From the NCBI RefSeq assembly GCF_000737705.1, contig NZ_JPRH01000003.1:434001-498000 (forward strand): a DNA stretch of 64,000 bases, given 5' to 3'. This DNA comes from Chryseobacterium soli. GTDB lineage: Bacteria; Bacteroidota; Bacteroidia; Flavobacteriales; Weeksellaceae. The notes beneath the pieces are model-generated. The model saw only the letters and a list, made by a program, of their open reading frames with translations. It ran no database searches and had not been told where the DNA came from. Positions within the stretch are counted from its first letter, which is position 1, and each line of letters opens with the position of its first letter. This document shows positions 54,823 through 63,202 of this stretch, one piece after another. The translations under genes and the position numbers were made by a program.

Positions 54823-55932
54823 TTATTGTTTAATTAATTTCCGAATGATCGTTTGATGATCTGTTGTAATCTCAACAAAATAAATTCCTTTCTCCAATGG
54901 CTGGACATTGATTTTTTTACCCAGAGAATTCAGTACTTTCTGGCCGGAAACTGAGTAGATATTGATTTCTTTTATATTTTCGTTACTATCAATCTGGATA
55001 AAATTTGTTGCAGGATTTGGATAGATTTTAAAGTTATTTTTATGGGCAGATGCAACTCCCAGTACACTATTGGTGGCCTCGGTTGGCGTAAATGGCAATC
55101 TTTGTCCGAAACTTAATCCTAACCATTCATTATTGGTGAGCTGTATCTGTGACAAACTGGTCTGTCCTCTCCAGCTTGAAAGGTTCTTACCTTTATATAA
55201 TTTCCATGCTTGCTGTCCCGATGGAGTTCCGCTGAAATTATTTAAAGACAATCCGGCAATCTGATTACCGCTTACTGTATAATTGAAATAAGGAGCCTGG
55301 GTTTTGATCAGTTCTAAGGCTTGGGCTGCATTCAGACTTCCGTTGTATTGGATCCCGAAAACAAAAGAATCAGCATTTCCGTTGGAACTGTTGGTCCCAA
55401 AATCAATAACCACTAGGCTTCTATTGTTGCCTGCCCCGATCCAGTTGACAATCTGACTGGAACTGTACCATACAGAATGATAAGCTGCAACAGGAGTTGA
55501 AGGATAGGTATAATCGGGATCGAATCCATAAGATATTCCGTACCATTTTCCATTAACTAGCGGATCATTGTTTACCCCATTGTTCAGCACCATATTGTCT
55601 GAATTCGGACCTGACCAGGTAGACCAGTAATCATCCAGACTTGGAATATGATGGTTATAATTAAAACTGTATAAAAACCCAGAAGGAATATCAGCCTCAA
55701 TACCAGGTTCTGCTGCTGCAATGCCATTAATGAGGTCTTCCATCGTTAGATTAGCATCATCAAAACGATATCCCCACGCATAAGAAGCCGGAGTATTGTT
55801 ATCATTAAAATCAGCGATGAAATACGCTTTTTTGGAGCCGGTGCCTACCCAGAATTTAATATCACTTTCTGTGAATTGGGCGGATAAAAACTGCATACAG
55901 AGCAGTAAGAAAAAAAGATAATTTTTCTTCAT
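54823..55932 (-). CDS. T9SS-secreted protein under cobalamin riboswitch control, two tandem domains, 369 aa
   Basis: The signal peptide MKKNYLFFLLLCMQFLSAQ is followed by two similar ~130-residue domains: the first has IKFWVGTGSKKAYFIADFND...YAWGYRFDD, the second IVNWIGAGNNRSLVVIDFGTN...FVFGIQYNGSLNAAQALELI. Both share W-x-G-x-G, (I/V)DF, and (A/F)-x-G-(I/Y)-x-x-x. The last ~75 residues are a type A T9SS sorting domain (FKIYPNPATNFIQI, INIYSVSGQKVLN, LEKGIYFVEITT), so it is exported to the cell surface. A cobalamin riboswitch lies at 56030-56190 on the same strand, about 100 nt upstream. A role in capturing corrinoids at the surface is proposed from this control only. Confidence 0.85.
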   Translation of the reverse strand: MKKNYLFFLLLCMQFLSAQFTESDIKFWVGTGSKKAYFIADFNDNNTPASYAWGYRFDDANLTMEDLINGIAAAEPGIEADIPSGFLYSFNYNHHIPSLDDYWSTWSGPNSDNMVLNNGVNNDPLVNGKWYGISYGFDPDYTYPSTPVAAYHSVWYSSSQIVNWIGAGNNRSLVVIDFGTNSSNGNADSFVFGIQYNGSLNAAQALELIKTQAPYFNYTVSGNQIAGLSLNNFSGTPSGQQAWKLYKGKNLSSWRGQTSLSQIQLTNNEWLGLSFGQRLPFTPTEATNSVLGVASAHKNNFKIYPNPATNFIQIDSNENIKEINIYSVSGQKVLNSLGKKINVQPLEKGIYFVEITTDHQTIIRKLIKQ

Positions 55933-56029
55933 GATATAATTAAATTAAAGTTTTATTCCCGAAACTTGATCTTTGGATATCATCACTACAAAAGAGTCTT
56001 TTATAAATGTTGTACCAAAAATTAAACAG

Positions 56030-56190
56030 CATCTAAGGCAGGTCTCCTGGCTTGCATCTTACAGTACACCTTCCCGGATCAGTATCCAGTGGCATTTTTT
56101 ACTACAAGTGAAATAGCTTACAGTTGCGGGTACAGCTCAGGATTATTATTCTTTTACCTGATTCCCTATTATTGAACTGATGTTCAACCT
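56030..56190 (-). promoter_or_regulatory. Cobalamin riboswitch
   Basis: On the minus strand the conserved blocks appear in order: GGGAATCAGGT near 56170, CCTGAGCTGTACCCGCAACTG near 56140-56120, GCCACTGG...CCGGGAAGG near 56094-56070, and AAGCCAGGAGACCTGCC at 56053-56037, which is the B12 box. Together these are the core of the Rfam cobalamin element. It precedes the T9SS protein gene by about 100 nt and presumably shuts that gene off when B12 is plentiful. Confidence 0.93.
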
Positions 56191-56200
56191 TAACCAGTCG

Positions 56201-56208
56201 CAAAGATA
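56201..56208 (-). promoter_or_regulatory. -7 promoter element upstream of the cobalamin riboswitch
   Basis: Minus-strand TATCTTTG, a perfect TAnnTTTG match, lies just before the riboswitch, giving an RNA start near 56195. Confidence 0.6.
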
Positions 56209-56463
56209 TTATTTAATTATTTGAAGGATATTTTGTTAAAAATGGGCATTAACCTTCAAAAATGGCTTGTGATTGGACTTTTCCGGATGAATATTTTTTT
56301 ATTTACTAAGCAAACGGACCGATCAATGGATTTATAGAATTGATGGATCTGATTTTCTGTTGATCATGTATTCATATTACAACCTGATTCTTAAAATACA
56401 ATTATCATTGCATTCAAGATCTGTTTATATACAATGTTTACTTTCGCTGCGATAAAAGTAATT

Positions 56464-57726
56464 ATGAAAAAAATACTATTTTCTGCACTTATACTTGCTG
56501 CTGTGTCAGCTTGTAAAGATGATGATACCATGATCAGTCAGGATATCAATTATGCTAAACTTCCTCAGGAATTTCCTTTTTCAAAACTGGCCACTATTGG
56601 AGGCGTTGATGTTATTAACGGAGGTTTCGGTTCCGGAGCGGCAGCCCATCCTACCAGAAAAGGAGAATTTTATGTAATTACAGACCGTGGTCCGAATACG
56701 GATTATCTAAACGGGAAAAAATTCCTCACTCCCAATTTTACGCCTACCATTATGCATTTTAAGATCAATGCAGACGGAAATATTGAGGTCATTAAATATA
56801 TCAAACTTAAAAACCCTTCAGGACAGCTAATCACAGGGCTTCCGAATCCGGTAGGAATGGGAAGTACGGGTGAAATTGCCTATGATGCTTCCGGAAATGT
56901 ACTGGGAACGGATACTTATGGATTAGACAGTGAAAGTATCGTCGCTGCTGTAGATGGGACGTTCTGGGTATCCGATGAGTACGGCCCGCATATCGTTCAT
57001 TACAGTGCAGATGGAGTGGAGCTGGAAAGAATTAGTCCGATAGGGGTGAATACAGGAACCCGAAAGCTGCCTGCCGTATTGGCGAAAAGAAGAGCGAACA
57101 GAGGGATGGAAGGACTTTGCATCACACCGGACGGAAAAACATTGGTAGGAACGATGCAGTCTACGATGTATGTTCCGACAAAGGCATTGGCTACGAATAC
57201 CACTTTGACCAGAATTGTAACTTTTGATATTGCAACCGGCCAGACTAAACAATATTTATACAAACAGGATGGCGGTGCATCTGATTCTGTCTGCGACATA
57301 ACAGCGTTGAGCAGTACAGAATTTCTGGTGATTGAAAGAGACGGGAATTTTGGTTCGCAGGGAGGGCTTAAAAAAGTATACAGAATTAATATAAGTGGAG
57401 CTTCTGACGTGAATGGAACTGATCTTGCCGCGGTGGACGGAATGAAAATTAACGGGAAAGCTTTGGAACAGTCTACGTGGGTAGAGATTACTACAGCAGG
57501 ATTAAAGCCTGTTACCAAGACGTTAGCTGTAGATCTGGTCGCAAAACTGGGCTACGAACATGATAAGTTTGAAGGAATTGTTTATTTGGGAAACAATAAA
57601 CTGGCTGTTTTCAATGATGATGATTTTGGAGTGGTCGATGACGGAAGTGGAAATCCAAAGACCAAAATTCTTCCTAAAACAGGGAAAGTAGATAAGGGAA
57701 CGATGTATGTAGTCGATATTCAATAA
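56464..57726 (+). CDS. Esterase-like/phytase-like lipoprotein, 420 aa
   Basis: The start is placed at the ATG at 56464 so that the lipobox signal MKKILFSALILAAVSACKDD is N-terminal. The body matches the phytase-like (esterase-like activity of phytase) beta-propeller family: GGFGSGAAAHPTRKGEFYVITDRGPNTDYL, DGTFWVSDEYGPHIVHYSADGVELERISP, NRGMEGLCITPDGKTLVG, FLVIERDGNFGSQGGLKKVYRI and KFEGIVYLGNNKLAVFNDDDFGV. It probably hydrolyses phosphate or other esters at the outer membrane; actual phytase activity is not shown. It is a single gene with a terminator. Confidence 0.9.
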   Translation: MKKILFSALILAAVSACKDDDTMISQDINYAKLPQEFPFSKLATIGGVDVINGGFGSGAAAHPTRKGEFYVITDRGPNTDYLNGKKFLTPNFTPTIMHFKINADGNIEVIKYIKLKNPSGQLITGLPNPVGMGSTGEIAYDASGNVLGTDTYGLDSESIVAAVDGTFWVSDEYGPHIVHYSADGVELERISPIGVNTGTRKLPAVLAKRRANRGMEGLCITPDGKTLVGTMQSTMYVPTKALATNTTLTRIVTFDIATGQTKQYLYKQDGGASDSVCDITALSSTEFLVIERDGNFGSQGGLKKVYRINISGASDVNGTDLAAVDGMKINGKALEQSTWVEITTAGLKPVTKTLAVDLVAKLGYEHDKFEGIVYLGNNKLAVFNDDDFGVVDDGSGNPKTKILPKTGKVDKGTMYVVDIQ

Positions 57727-57740
57727 TTAGATTTTTAAAC

Positions 57741-57774
57741 GAAAAGGGCGGAATTAAAAATTCCGCCCTTTTTA
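57741..57774 (+). terminator. Terminator of the phytase-like gene
   Basis: AAAAGGGCGGAATT/AATTCCGCCCTTTT hairpin ending in a T run. A second hairpin (AACGGGCT/AGCCCGTT at 57791-57811) follows and may end tpiA on the other strand. Confidence 0.88.
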
Positions 57775-57814
57775 ATGGTATATTCAATAGAAACGGGCTC
57801 CAGCCCGTTTGTTT

Positions 57815-58576
57815 TTATGAATTAAAACCTTCAATAATTTTAGAGAAATCTTCTAATTTCAAGGCTGCACCACCAATTAAACCACCATCAATATCCGGTT
57901 GAGAGAATATTTCTTTAGCGTTGTCTGGTTTTACAGAACCTCCGTATAAGATCGAAACCTCATCCGCCACTTCCTGACCGTATTTTGCAGCAATGATGCT
58001 TCTGATGTGAGCGTGGATTTCCTGAGCCTGTTCCGGGCTTGCCGTTTCTCCTGTTCCAATAGCCCAAACCGGTTCGTAAGCGATAACCACCTTTTTGATC
58101 TCTTCAGCAGAAAGTGTGAAAAGGGCAACTTCAGTCTGGTTTTTTACCACTTCAAAATGTTGGCCTGCTTTTCTTTGCTCTAACGTTTCACCGTTACAGT
58201 AAACAGGGATTAACCCTTTATCTAATGCTAATTTTATTTTTCTGTTGCAGTGAGAATCTGTTTCTCCGTGATACTGTCTTCTTTCTGAATGACCGATCAA
58301 AGAACCGGTTGCTTCAATAGATTCCAGCATGTCTGCAGACAATTCTCCTGTGTAAGCACCACTTTCATGCTCACTCATATCCTGGGAGAATACACCGATC
58401 TCATCTTTTTCGAAAATGTCTTTAGCCATCATTAAATAGATAGACGGCGGAGCAATCCATACTTCACACTGGGTAGCGTTGTTATTTTTATAGCTTAGTA
58501 ATTGGATCATTAATTGCTGAGCATCAATTACATTTTTGTTCATTTTCCAGTTTCCTGCAACTATTTTTTTTCTCAT
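57815..58576 (-). CDS. tpiA: Triose-phosphate isomerase
   Basis: The 253-residue enzyme interconverts glyceraldehyde-3-phosphate and dihydroxyacetone phosphate. It shows the N-terminal VAGNWKMNK (Lys of the active site), IGHSERRQYHGETD (His), AYEPVWAIGTGETASPEQAQEIH (catalytic Glu and loop 6) and SILYGGSVKPDNAKEIFSQPDIDGGLIGGAAL. It lies downstream of the S9 peptidase, TerB-like, BT_3928 and DUF1599 genes on the same strand, part of a conserved neighbourhood in Bacteroidota. Confidence 0.98.
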   Translation of the reverse strand: MRKKIVAGNWKMNKNVIDAQQLMIQLLSYKNNNATQCEVWIAPPSIYLMMAKDIFEKDEIGVFSQDMSEHESGAYTGELSADMLESIEATGSLIGHSERRQYHGETDSHCNRKIKLALDKGLIPVYCNGETLEQRKAGQHFEVVKNQTEVALFTLSAEEIKKVVIAYEPVWAIGTGETASPEQAQEIHAHIRSIIAAKYGQEVADEVSILYGGSVKPDNAKEIFSQPDIDGGLIGGAALKLEDFSKIIEGFNS

Positions 58577-58662
58577 AATTTTATCTGAATTTTTTATTGT
58601 CTTTTATTCTAATATTCGGATTATAATTCTGATATCTAATGTCTTACCTCTGACCTCTTAGA

Positions 58663-60789
58663 TTACTTATTTATCCCTTCTAATTTAAACATAAACGCAT
58701 ACACCAAAGCCAGATCCTTCAGATAATCAAATCTTCCTGAAGCACCGCCATGTCCATATGCCATATCTGTTTTTAATAATAATACATTGTGATCGGTTTT
58801 CATATCCCTCAGTTTTGCCACCCATTTTGCAGGCTCAAAATACTGTACCTGAGAATCGTGAAGTCCTGTTGTTACCAGCATATTAGGATAGTTTTTCTTT
58901 TCTACATTTTCATACGGGGAGTATGATTTCATATAGAAATAGGCTTCCTTGTTACTTGGATTTCCCCATTCATCATATTCGTTGGTAGTTAATGGGATGG
59001 TTTCATCCATCATCGTATTCACCACATCCACAAAAGGAACCTGCGAAATAACGCCATTCCATAAAGCAGGTTTCATATTGACGATAGCACCCATCAATAA
59101 ACCTCCTGCGCTTCCTCCCTGTGCATACAGGTGTTTTGGGGAAGTGTATTTTTCTTTTACCAAATATTCTCCGGCATCAATAAAATCGGTAAATGTGTTT
59201 TTCTTTTTCATCATTTTACCGTCTTCATACCATTGTCTTCCCATTTCCTGACCGCCACGGATGTGGGCAATTGCAAAGGCAAAACCTCTGTCCAGAAGAC
59301 TTAGCCTTGTGCTGCTGAATGACGCATCCATAGAGTTTCCATAAGAACCATACGCGTATAACAGCAACGGGCTGTTTCCATCTTTCTTGTATCCTTTTTT
59401 ATAAACGATAGAAATAGGAATTTTTGTTCCGTCTTTTGCAATGGCAAAAAGTCTTTCCGTAGTATAATTATCTTTGTTGTAGCCGCCTAAAACCTCTTGT
59501 TGTTTCAGTAATGTTCTTTTTCCTGTTTTCAGATCCTGCTCAAATTGAGAGCTTGGCGTGATCATAGAAGTATATCCGAAACGGAAATTATCAGTATTGT
59601 ATTCAGGATTTCCTGATGCAGACACCATATAAGTGGGCTCATCAAATTTCAGAAACTCTTTTTTACCTGTTTTTCTGTCAAAGATCACCAGTTGTGAAAG
59701 TCCGTTTTGTCTTTCGCTGAAAACAAGATAATTTTTAAACTCGCTGATCCCTTCCATTAAGACTTCTTTTCTGTGCGGAATGAAATCTTTCCAGTTTTCA
59801 ACCCCTGTTTTATCAAGAGGCGTTTCCACTACTTTAAAGTTAAGGGCATCCTTATTGGTGGTCACCAGGAATTTATCTTCCAAAGGCGTTACATCATACA
59901 ACACATCCTTCATTCTCGGCTGGAATACTTTGAATGTTCCGTTAGGATCGTCTGCATTCAGATATCTTGTCTCTGAAGAAGTGGTTGCACCGGAATAAAT
60001 CATGATGAATTTCTCATTCTTTGATTTTCCGACCCCGATATAATTGGTTTTGTCTTTCTCTTCATACACCAGGACATCCTTAGAGGCATCCTTTCCCAGG
60101 GAATGTCTGAAAATTTTCTCTGTTAAAAGCGTTTCTGCATTTTTCCCAGTGTAGAAAATCGTTTTATTGTCATTGGCCCAGGTAGCAGAACCTGTGGTAT
60201 TTTTAATACCCAGATCGGTTGTTTTCCCGGTGGTAAGATCTTTTAAAAATAACTTATACTGCCTTCTGGAAACATCATCCACTCCGTACACAAGCTTGGT
60301 GTTGTCCGGACTGATGCTGAATCCTGCAGCCGAATAGTAGGCATGGCCTTCTGCAAGCTGATCTACATCCAGTAAAATCTCCTCCGGAGCATTCAGGTTT
60401 CCTTTCTTTCTGCAGTATTTGAAATACTGTTTTCCGGTTTCAGTACGGGTATAGTAATAATATCCATTTTTGAAGCTGGGAACAGATTCATCTTTTTCTT
60501 TGATGCGGGATTTCATCTCCTGATAAAGCTTTTCTCTGAAAGGTTCTGTATCTTTCATCATGCCTTCCCAGTAGGTGTTTTCTGCAGTCAGGTAATTCAC
60601 AACTTTCGTTGAGTCTTTCCCTTTTTTAAAATAATCAATCATCCAATAATACGGATCATTGACTTTATCGCCGTGTATTTCACGGATATGTTCCTGCTTG
60701 TCGGCAACAGGTGCTTTCAGGGCAGGAAATTGTTGTGATTGAATTGTTGAAGCACTCATTATTAGTAATCCTAAATAAAATCTTTTCAT
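58663..60789 (-). CDS. S9 family peptidase (oligopeptidase B-like), 708 aa
   Basis: A signal peptide (MKRFYLGLLIMSASTIQSQ) is followed by a seven-bladed propeller domain (to about residue 430) and a C-terminal alpha/beta-hydrolase domain. The catalytic Ser is in YAQGGSAGGLLMGAIVN, the Asp in LVTTGLHDSQVQYFEPAKW, and the His in YGHGGASGRFDYLKD. The family cleaves small peptides after Arg/Lys or Pro; the exact specificity is not resolved. The exported location differs from the cytoplasmic E. coli PtrB. Confidence 0.93.
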   Translation of the reverse strand: MKRFYLGLLIMSASTIQSQQFPALKAPVADKQEHIREIHGDKVNDPYYWMIDYFKKGKDSTKVVNYLTAENTYWEGMMKDTEPFREKLYQEMKSRIKEKDESVPSFKNGYYYYTRTETGKQYFKYCRKKGNLNAPEEILLDVDQLAEGHAYYSAAGFSISPDNTKLVYGVDDVSRRQYKLFLKDLTTGKTTDLGIKNTTGSATWANDNKTIFYTGKNAETLLTEKIFRHSLGKDASKDVLVYEEKDKTNYIGVGKSKNEKFIMIYSGATTSSETRYLNADDPNGTFKVFQPRMKDVLYDVTPLEDKFLVTTNKDALNFKVVETPLDKTGVENWKDFIPHRKEVLMEGISEFKNYLVFSERQNGLSQLVIFDRKTGKKEFLKFDEPTYMVSASGNPEYNTDNFRFGYTSMITPSSQFEQDLKTGKRTLLKQQEVLGGYNKDNYTTERLFAIAKDGTKIPISIVYKKGYKKDGNSPLLLYAYGSYGNSMDASFSSTRLSLLDRGFAFAIAHIRGGQEMGRQWYEDGKMMKKKNTFTDFIDAGEYLVKEKYTSPKHLYAQGGSAGGLLMGAIVNMKPALWNGVISQVPFVDVVNTMMDETIPLTTNEYDEWGNPSNKEAYFYMKSYSPYENVEKKNYPNMLVTTGLHDSQVQYFEPAKWVAKLRDMKTDHNVLLLKTDMAYGHGGASGRFDYLKDLALVYAFMFKLEGINK

Positions 60790-60820
60790 AGTTATATTTT
60801 GTTTTTGGTGTGGTGGAGCA

Positions 60821-61171
60821 TTACTCCAGATTCCAGATGTTTTTCAGGTGTTTGTAGTATGTATGTTCCTCGTCAGTTACTTTATTGTCCGCTTTAATAA
60901 GTGTCTTGGCAAACTGTGCGAATTTCTTACGTTCCTGCTCGGTAGAATCATCATGAAAACAGTTGGCATGGAATTCAAAATGGGCATTCCATTCTTCCGG
61001 CTTAAGCAGGGCAATGGTTTCAAGCTCGTCATCCAGGTTCATCTTGAAAGGAAACTCATCTGCCAGATATTGCTGAACAAGCATTCCTTCTTCAGGAGCA
61101 AATTCTCCGTCTACAGAAGAAAGAATCATTAACAAGTGGTAACCGGCGATGGATTTATTTGATTTTTGCAT
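60821..61171 (-). CDS. TerB-like protein, 116 aa
   Basis: The small acidic all-helical protein contains the TerB-type opening GYHLLMILSSVDGEFAPEEGMLVQQYL and the second half FAQFAKTLIKADNKVTDEEHTYYKHL, with two acidic D-G-E and D-N-K segments in the positions of TerB metal-binding residues. It has no other ter genes next to it. Function is unknown. Confidence 0.75.
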   Translation of the reverse strand: MQKSNKSIAGYHLLMILSSVDGEFAPEEGMLVQQYLADEFPFKMNLDDELETIALLKPEEWNAHFEFHANCFHDDSTEQERKKFAQFAKTLIKADNKVTDEEHTYYKHLKNIWNLE

Positions 61172-61240
61172 TATATGATTAAAGTTTAGTGTTTGTCTTT
61201 TTAATTAAATCTATTTATTTGTAAGTCTGATGTCTGAAAT

Positions 61241-62353
61241 CTATCTCACAAAATCTTTTGCAGGCTGTTTGTCTACAATTTTCCCGTTTTCCAGGATCAA
61301 TACAAATGGATTACTTCTTGCAATCGTTTTGATGGCTGTACCGTCCATCATTGCATTTTTAATGGTTTTAAAGGTGTTCTGATCGGTAGAAACCCCATAG
61401 ATAAGAGCACCTTTTTGAGCATTTACTTTAGCTTCAATCTCTTTAAGCATTTCCGCAGGCACTTCTTTCGGATGGTAAGAGAACACCAAAATAGATTTAG
61501 GAGCTTTGATGATCTCATCAGTCAATTCAAGTCCTGTAGGATCTTCAATCTTAAATTTAACGATCTCAGATTTATAGCCTTCTTTTACTAAAACAGATTC
61601 GTTTTTTCCTTCCTCAATTTTCCATGGAGAACCTTCTGCCCAGTATTTTGTTTCTTTGATATAATCATCCTGATTAACTTTTAACACTTGTCCAGTTTTT
61701 TGATTCTTTAAAGAGTAAAAAGTCTTGTATTCAGAAGGGTTTTTATTGATTTTTTCCTTTTCTGCTTTAATATCTGTTCCTATTTTGTAATCACGGAAAT
61801 CAATAATCGGTTCATGCATAATTCCCTGTGCCATAATGTAGATCATTACCAAAGAGAACACCCCTAAAACAGCATATTTAAACTTGCTTGAAGTATCTTT
61901 TGGAGTGCTGCTGCTGTATTCATCTTTTTTCTTAAACTCTTTTCTATACAGAAAGAACAGAAGTAATAATCCGGCTAGCAATACAATATCTTTAATAAAG
62001 CTCTGCCATGGTGTAAACTTTATAGCATCCCCGAAACATCCGCAATCCGTCACTACATTATAATACGCCGAATAGAACGTAAGGAATCCAAAGAAGATAC
62101 AAAGGGCAACTAATGCTGATAAAGTGAATTTCAGCTTTAACTTCAGTAACAACATAAACCCAAGGAAAAGTTCCAATACCACTACAATGACTGAAAACAG
62201 CAGTGCAAATTTCTCCAGGAAAGGCATGTTAAAAACAACAGGCGAGAAGTATTCTTCCATTTTAAAGGAAAAACCTACCAGATCCACTGCTTTTACAAAT
62301 CCTGATAAAATAAAGATAACAGCAACAATACAACGTAATAAACCTTTGATCAT
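61241..62353 (-). CDS. BT_3928-family membrane protein (DoxX/MauE-like), 370 aa
   Basis: The N-terminal 145 residues form four transmembrane helices of DoxX/MauE type (MIKGLLRCIVAVIFILSGFVKAVDLVGFSFKMEEYF..., with DCGCFGDAIKFTPWQSFIKD between helices), followed by another helix and a periplasmic C-terminal domain that resembles a thioredoxin fold (IYGVSTDQNTFKTIKNAMMDGTAIKTIARSNPFVLILENGKIVD). This architecture is the Bacteroidota-specific BT_3928 family. It starts 1 nt before the stop-side end of the DUF1599 gene, its usual partner. Function is not established. Confidence 0.9.
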   Translation of the reverse strand: MIKGLLRCIVAVIFILSGFVKAVDLVGFSFKMEEYFSPVVFNMPFLEKFALLFSVIVVVLELFLGFMLLLKLKLKFTLSALVALCIFFGFLTFYSAYYNVVTDCGCFGDAIKFTPWQSFIKDIVLLAGLLLLFFLYRKEFKKKDEYSSSTPKDTSSKFKYAVLGVFSLVMIYIMAQGIMHEPIIDFRDYKIGTDIKAEKEKINKNPSEYKTFYSLKNQKTGQVLKVNQDDYIKETKYWAEGSPWKIEEGKNESVLVKEGYKSEIVKFKIEDPTGLELTDEIIKAPKSILVFSYHPKEVPAEMLKEIEAKVNAQKGALIYGVSTDQNTFKTIKNAMMDGTAIKTIARSNPFVLILENGKIVDKQPAKDFVR

Positions 62354-62354
62354 A

Positions 62355-62921
62355 TTAAATAGTTTTGGGTTCGAAATTGTTTTCTTTTTCAGAGAATTTG
62401 ATCAGGCAGAAAACGGCATAATTCAGCATGTCGAAATAATTCGCATCCAATCCTTCGGAAACGATCGTTTTGCCCTGATTGTCTTCAATTTGTTTAGTTC
62501 TTAAGACTTTCTGATAAATAAGATCAGTGATGGACGAAATTCTCATATCTCTCCACGCTTCGCCATAATCGTGGTTTTTTCTTTCCATTAAAGCCATGGC
62601 TTCACTGGAATATTTATCATAGAGTTGTAAAATCTCCTCATTGTTTTCGCTGAAATCGTTAGAAAGACCTTTTTCAAGCTGAATAAGCCCAATGATAGAG
62701 TAGTTCACAATCGCGATAAACTCACCTTCTTCGCTTTCATTCACCATTTTCACGTCGGTCATCTGTAACGTACGGATTCTGTTGACTTTAATGTAAATCT
62801 GATCGGTGATGGAACTCGGTCTCAATACTCTCCAGGCGGCACCATAATCCTGCATTTTTTTGCTGAAAAGAGCACGGCACTCTCCAATAACTTTTTCGAA
62901 CTGTAATGAAGTTTTTAGCAT
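62355..62921 (-). CDS. DUF1599 domain-containing protein, 188 aa
   Basis: Two tandem copies of the domain are obvious: KKMQDYGAAWRVLRPSSITDQIYIKVNRIRTLQ (about residues 20-53) and ERKNHDYGEAWRDMRISSITDLIYQKVLRTKQI (about 112-145). DUF1599 is related to nucleotide-modification-associated domains. It is the first gene of the minus-strand run with BT_3928 and TerB-like genes. Function is unknown. Confidence 0.92.
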   Translation of the reverse strand: MLKTSLQFEKVIGECRALFSKKMQDYGAAWRVLRPSSITDQIYIKVNRIRTLQMTDVKMVNESEEGEFIAIVNYSIIGLIQLEKGLSNDFSENNEEILQLYDKYSSEAMALMERKNHDYGEAWRDMRISSITDLIYQKVLRTKQIEDNQGKTIVSEGLDANYFDMLNYAVFCLIKFSEKENNFEPKTI

Positions 62922-63113
62922 AAATTCTCTTAATCTTCCAAATATACGAATTAGGTTTCAGGTAGCAGAAGTTAGAAGGGAGATTTTTGAGCTTGAAAGG
63001 TGTAGCGATAAGGTTTGGATACAGAAGATCCTGAAGATGAGAGTGGCTGGAAATAATAGTTTTAAATCGTTAAACATTCCATATTTATCCACTCATGACG
63101 AATACATTATTTT

Positions 63114-63151
63114 AATACGTCAGGATTTGACGCTGTGCCGATCTATTTTTG
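63114..63151 (+). promoter_or_regulatory. Promoter/operator of the second tail-spike-like gene
   Basis: AATACGTCA (63114-63122), TTTGACGCTGTG and the -7 element TATTTTTG (63144-63151) occur in order, the same arrangement as before the paralogous gene at 6006-7226. Confidence 0.6.
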
Positions 63152-63202
63152 CTTTACAATCTCTTGCAAGGAATTGATAATAACAACCAAAAAACAAAAA
63201 TT

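Noticed and set aside
62860..63177. 105-codon plus-strand frame before the second tail-spike-like gene
   Set aside because: It starts antisense to DUF1599 and runs through the promoter region of the next gene; the composition is not that of a coding gene here.
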